Source: an uncultured Acetatifactor sp. (GTDB lineage Bacteria; Bacillota; Clostridia; Lachnospirales; Lachnospiraceae). From it: DNA of 64,000 nt. The notes below the pieces were generated by a model. The model was given only the letters and a program-made list of their open reading frames with translations. It was not told the origin of the DNA and made no database searches. Below are positions 60,825-64,000 of the stretch, piece after piece; the stretch's first letter is position 1; every line of letters begins with the position of its first letter. Made by a program: the position numbers and the translations under genes. Location: contig CAJUJU010000014.1 in the NCBI GenBank assembly GCA_910586835.1, positions 1 to 64,000 on the forward strand. The letters run 5' to 3'.

Positions 60825-63479
60825 ATGAACATGGCGGCGATCAGACAGATGTTTCGGAAAGTGAAAGAGTTTCTGAGAAAATTTTATGATAAAAACACGA
60901 TTCGCAGAATTGCGCTGACCATTCTTGCGGCGGTTCTGCTGGTTTATGTGATTGTCAGCATTCCGGTCTGGACGTTAAAGAGCGAGACGCCTCCTGAAAC
61001 CGTTTCCAGGCAGCCTCTGGAGGGAACTCCGCTGAGCCCGGATGCCGGGCAGGTGACTGTGGCGGAGAACGGCGGCAGAACGCTGACGGTCAACACGGCG
61101 GATATGACCTTTGAGGTGAAGGACGGGAACACGGGGGAAAGGTTCCGCAGCTATATCGCCGGAAGCGGCTCCGGCAGTGAGCTTGCGCTTCTGAGCCTGA
61201 CTTATCTGGGCGCAGACAACAACCTGCACGAGTGGAACTCCTATGACAATTGTGTGGCATTATCCAGCTATACCATGCACCGGATCGAGAATGGGGTGCG
61301 GATTGACATCAATCTGAATGAAGGGGAATCCAATCGCTTTTATGAGTACCTGCCCAAAAAGATGAGCGTGGAGACCTACGAGGAGCGGTTTGTGGGAACG
61401 CTGAAACAGCTGATGGCGGACGGAACCCTGGAGGAAGCTACGGGAAACCGGTATCTGAGCACTCTGTCCCTGGTTTATACCAGAAGCCTGACGGAGGAAT
61501 GCTATGCCGTGTCCTATACGGGAAATCCCCCTACCAGTGCTACCAACCAGATGATCGAGGTGACCAGGCTGGTTGGCTATACCACGGATATGCTGATGGG
61601 GGATGCGGAAACCTTCGGCTTTACGGTGGAAATAGCGGAGCCCGCCGAGTTTGATCTGGTGGTGGAGCTGACGCTGGATGAAAACGGTGAGCTGAAGGCC
61701 CATGTGCCCAGCGGCAGCATTGTGTCCCACAATGATTATTATACCCCTCAGAGCGTGGCGCTTCTGCCCAACTTCGGCGCTGCCGCGGCGGAGGAATATG
61801 AGGACGGTTACATTCTGGTGCCGGACGGAAGCGGCGCGCTGGTGAAATTCAACTCCTATATTGCCAATGTGACGGATTATAAGCGGCCCTTTTATGACAA
61901 CGATTACTTTACCGACTATTACTATATGCCGGAGTACGCTCAGGAGCTGAATATGCCGGTCTATGGCATGCTTTACGGCTCTGCGGAGAAAACGCAGAAG
62001 GGCATTCTGGCCATCATCGAGGAAGGCGCCCGCACGGCTTATATGAATATTCGTCTTGCCAGCCTGGGCGCGGACAGCGCAAAGTATAACAAGGCGTACA
62101 CATCCTTTGAGATTGCACAGTACAAGAGAGTAAAGATCAATGGAGAGTACAGCTCGAACAGCGGCACCTATCTGGTAAATACAGGGATGCAGGAGCTGGA
62201 TCTGACCGTAAGATATCGGTTTTTCGGAAGAAATACCACTTACTTTGATCTTGCCAAAAGTTATCAGACATACCTGGCTCAGGCAGAGGGGATAACGGCA
62301 GGATTTGACAACGGAGCGGCAGAGCTCTATCTGGAGGTTGTGGGAGGCTTGAATATTTCCTCTCGCTTCATCGGAATTCCCTACAGCAGGGCTTATTCCA
62401 TGACAACCTTCCGGGAACTGCAGTCCATGATGGAGAGTCTGGGAGATGTCCGGTATCAGCTGCAGTACAACGGAGCCTTTAACGGAGGCATGAACGGCAG
62501 CCTGAACCGGGGAGCCGGGACGGCAGCCCGCAACGGCAGCAGGTCCGAACTCAAGAAGGTGCTGGCCTATGCGGAGGAGAAGGGTATTCCCCTTTATCTG
62601 CAGGCGGCGCTGGCGCAGGTTTGGGAGGGCGGAAACGGTTTCCGGGCATCCCGCCAGGCGGTGAGAGATTATGCCAACAATGAAGTGGAAATCTCCCGTT
62701 ATCAGTATGTGCTGGGGATTTTGAACGCGGCGCTGAACGACGGTGTTACCCATGACGACTATTACCTGCTTTCCCCGAAATACCTGAGTGCGGTGACGGA
62801 AAGCTTTCTGAAGGAGGCCGGAGATTATAAAAATCTGGCCATACCGGATCTGGCCGGCATGTATTATGCGGATTACCGTTACGAGAACTATATCAGCGGA
62901 GAGAGCGGAAACATGGTGCTGGAGGATAATCTGGAAAAGCTTTCCGAAAACAAAAGCCTTGCGCTGGCTGACCCGCATATCGATAAGATCGGCTACGGCA
63001 GCGTGGCTACGGATGTGGCCCGGGAGAGCAGCAATCATGTGACCTTTTACACCACAATTCCCTTTAAGCAGCTTGTGATGAACGGCCTTATCGACTACAC
63101 CACGGAGAACGTGAACCTTTCCAGCAGAAATGCGGCCTATTTTGTCCTGCAGGCGGCGGAGCTGGGTTCCAGCCCCAAGTTTATCCTCACCTGCAAAAAT
63201 GTGGATGTTTTGAAGAATTCTGATTTCAGCTATCTTTTCTCTGCACAGTTTGAGCTGCAGGAGGAAAAAATCAAAGCGATTTACCAGGAGTGCAGCGCTG
63301 TTCGGGAACAGATCGGGACAAATGAGATCGTGGGGCATGAGGTGATCGAGGACGGCGTGTACCGGACTGTCTATGCCAACGGCGTGGAGGTACTGGTAAA
63401 TTACAATCTGTATGATGTGACACTCTCTGACGGCACGGTGCTGCAGGCGGAAGGATACCTGATAAAGGAGGGGATGTAA
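60825..63479 (+). CDS. DUF5696 family protein, membrane-anchored
   Basis: The 884-residue protein has one hydrophobic segment (about 27-48) and a large outer part. Motifs that recall DUF5696 are ADMTFEVKDGNTGERFRSYI, EEYEDGYILVPDGSGALVKF, MPVYGMLYGSAEKTQKGILA, and RYRFFGRNTTYFDLAKSYQ. The middle shows a possible barrel-like fold with VRYQLQYNGAFNGGMNGS and PLYLQAALAQVWEGG, similar to the layout of glycoside hydrolases, but no catalytic pair can be assigned. AAAGGAG precedes ATG 60825. It stands between the Yip1-like gene and another permease gene. Confidence 0.82.
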   Translation: MNMAAIRQMFRKVKEFLRKFYDKNTIRRIALTILAAVLLVYVIVSIPVWTLKSETPPETVSRQPLEGTPLSPDAGQVTVAENGGRTLTVNTADMTFEVKDGNTGERFRSYIAGSGSGSELALLSLTYLGADNNLHEWNSYDNCVALSSYTMHRIENGVRIDINLNEGESNRFYEYLPKKMSVETYEERFVGTLKQLMADGTLEEATGNRYLSTLSLVYTRSLTEECYAVSYTGNPPTSATNQMIEVTRLVGYTTDMLMGDAETFGFTVEIAEPAEFDLVVELTLDENGELKAHVPSGSIVSHNDYYTPQSVALLPNFGAAAAEEYEDGYILVPDGSGALVKFNSYIANVTDYKRPFYDNDYFTDYYYMPEYAQELNMPVYGMLYGSAEKTQKGILAIIEEGARTAYMNIRLASLGADSAKYNKAYTSFEIAQYKRVKINGEYSSNSGTYLVNTGMQELDLTVRYRFFGRNTTYFDLAKSYQTYLAQAEGITAGFDNGAAELYLEVVGGLNISSRFIGIPYSRAYSMTTFRELQSMMESLGDVRYQLQYNGAFNGGMNGSLNRGAGTAARNGSRSELKKVLAYAEEKGIPLYLQAALAQVWEGGNGFRASRQAVRDYANNEVEISRYQYVLGILNAALNDGVTHDDYYLLSPKYLSAVTESFLKEAGDYKNLAIPDLAGMYYADYRYENYISGESGNMVLEDNLEKLSENKSLALADPHIDKIGYGSVATDVARESSNHVTFYTTIPFKQLVMNGLIDYTTENVNLSSRNAAYFVLQAAELGSSPKFILTCKNVDVLKNSDFSYLFSAQFELQEEKIKAIYQECSAVREQIGTNEIVGHEVIEDGVYRTVYANGVEVLVNYNLYDVTLSDGTVLQAEGYLIKEGM

Positions 63480-64000
63480 ATGAATAAGAGCAGGAAAAAA
63501 CTGTCGTTTCGCACAATGTGGAAAATTCATGGTCTGATCTTTGCCAGCCCCTTTATCATTGGCTTTGTTGCCTTTTTCCTGGTGCCGCTGGTGCAGACAA
63601 TCTATTATTCCCTCAATAAGGTGGGAGTGGCTGACCAGGGCGGTATGAGCTTTGAGTGGAACGGGATACAGAATTATATTGACCTGTTCCGGACAGAGGT
63701 TACCACAGGCAATCAGACCATGATCAGACTCTTTACAGAGGAAAATCTTACCATGCTGATCAGCCTGCCCATGATTGTGGTGTTCAGTCTGTTTATGGCG
63801 CTTCTGGCAAACCAGAAGTTCAGGGGAAGGGCGGTGGTGAGACTTCTGTTCTTTCTGCCCATCATCCTTGGAATCGACGTGGTAATCGATATGCTGGCGG
63901 TTACGGCGGGAAACACTTCTCTGGATACCGGCAGTAATCTGCTGGCGGGCAGCTATGTGACGATCTTTCTGGTGAGGACGCTGAATGTACCAATGAGGAT
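63480..64000 (+). CDS. ABC transporter permease, sugar type (partial, runs off window)
   Basis: The first 173 residues are present. MWKIHGLIFASPFIIGFVAF gives the first helix, then an outer loop typical of MalF-like proteins (WNGIQNYIDLF), then further helices. The EAA loop lies beyond the window. AAAGGAGGGG lies inside the end of the DUF5696 gene and the ATG overlaps its TAA end closely. A third permease implies a second importer in the same operon. Confidence 0.88.
   Translation, partial: MNKSRKKLSFRTMWKIHGLIFASPFIIGFVAFFLVPLVQTIYYSLNKVGVADQGGMSFEWNGIQNYIDLFRTEVTTGNQTMIRLFTEENLTMLISLPMIVVFSLFMALLANQKFRGRAVVRLLFFLPIILGIDVVIDMLAVTAGNTSLDTGSNLLAGSYVTIFLVRTLNVPMR

Noticed and set aside
61260..63530. 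Long antisense frame opposite the DUF5696 gene.
   Set aside because: It crosses the boundary between two clearly coding plus-strand genes and its composition is that of a shadow frame.

Overview
The window looks like a chromosome segment of a gut-type Lachnospiraceae bacterium (Bacillota, Clostridia). The evidence is a DUF951-rpsF-ssb-rpsR block, strong AGGAGG-type ribosome binding sites, a carbohydrate-heavy gene complement, and several small proteins that look typical of that family. It is all inferred from reading the sequence; no database search was possible. Most of the window is moderately GC-rich. The stretch of about 840-3160 is clearly AT-rich and looks acquired.

Layout. 1-722: 3' end of a 23S rRNA gene followed directly by tRNA-Asn, with no 5S rRNA between. 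723-4770: a decayed island lying between tRNA-Asn and a second, partial tRNA-Asn copy. It holds a truncated gene, a broken Hsp90-like ATPase gene and an intact AlbA_2-type regulator. 4877-10201: LytTR response regulator, soluble GHKL kinase and two half-size ABC exporters. 10239-13263: a relic of a GH29 fucosidase, a CapA-like protein, a small conserved protein and an SGNH hydrolase. 13265-17871: TetR regulator divergent from an MMPL/RND transporter and a GLUG-repeat surface protein with an apparent internal deletion. 17967-26998: GH31 glucosidase, a small protein, a large unrecognised protein on the minus strand, a tandem-duplicated esterase and a MATE transporter. 27077-30951: hypB, a 936-residue Fe-S/FAD oxidoreductase and hypA in one operon with no hydrogenase nearby. 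31104-31284: tRNA-Glu and tRNA-Cys. 31466-35980: small protein, small alarmone synthetase, an ECF sigma factor with a long C-terminal extension, sirtuin and a YdcF-like protein. 36065-38564: DUF951, an Rpn-type nuclease, rpsF, ssb and rpsR. 38658-41475: a lipoteichoic-acid-synthase-like sulfatase fused to a glycerophosphodiesterase domain and interrupted by a nine-G tract.

41495-64000 is a carbohydrate acquisition region. It has a GH5 lipoprotein, AraC regulator, zinc dehydrogenase, aldo/keto reductase, GH36 galactosidase, FucU mutarotase and GH95 fucosidase. Next comes a sugar ABC importer with two solute-binding proteins and two permeases, then an NHL/TPR membrane protein, a Yip1-like membrane protein, a DUF5696 protein and a further permease cut by the window end. 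Fucosidase, fucose mutarotase and galactosidase together suggest use of fucosylated and galactosylated host or plant glycans. A promoter and two operator-like palindromes precede the importer genes.

The least explained items are the NHL-Yip1-DUF5696 module inside the importer operon, the hypB-oxidoreductase-hypA operon, the sulfatase-GDPD fusion with its G tract, the extended sigma factor, and the 819-residue minus-strand protein.
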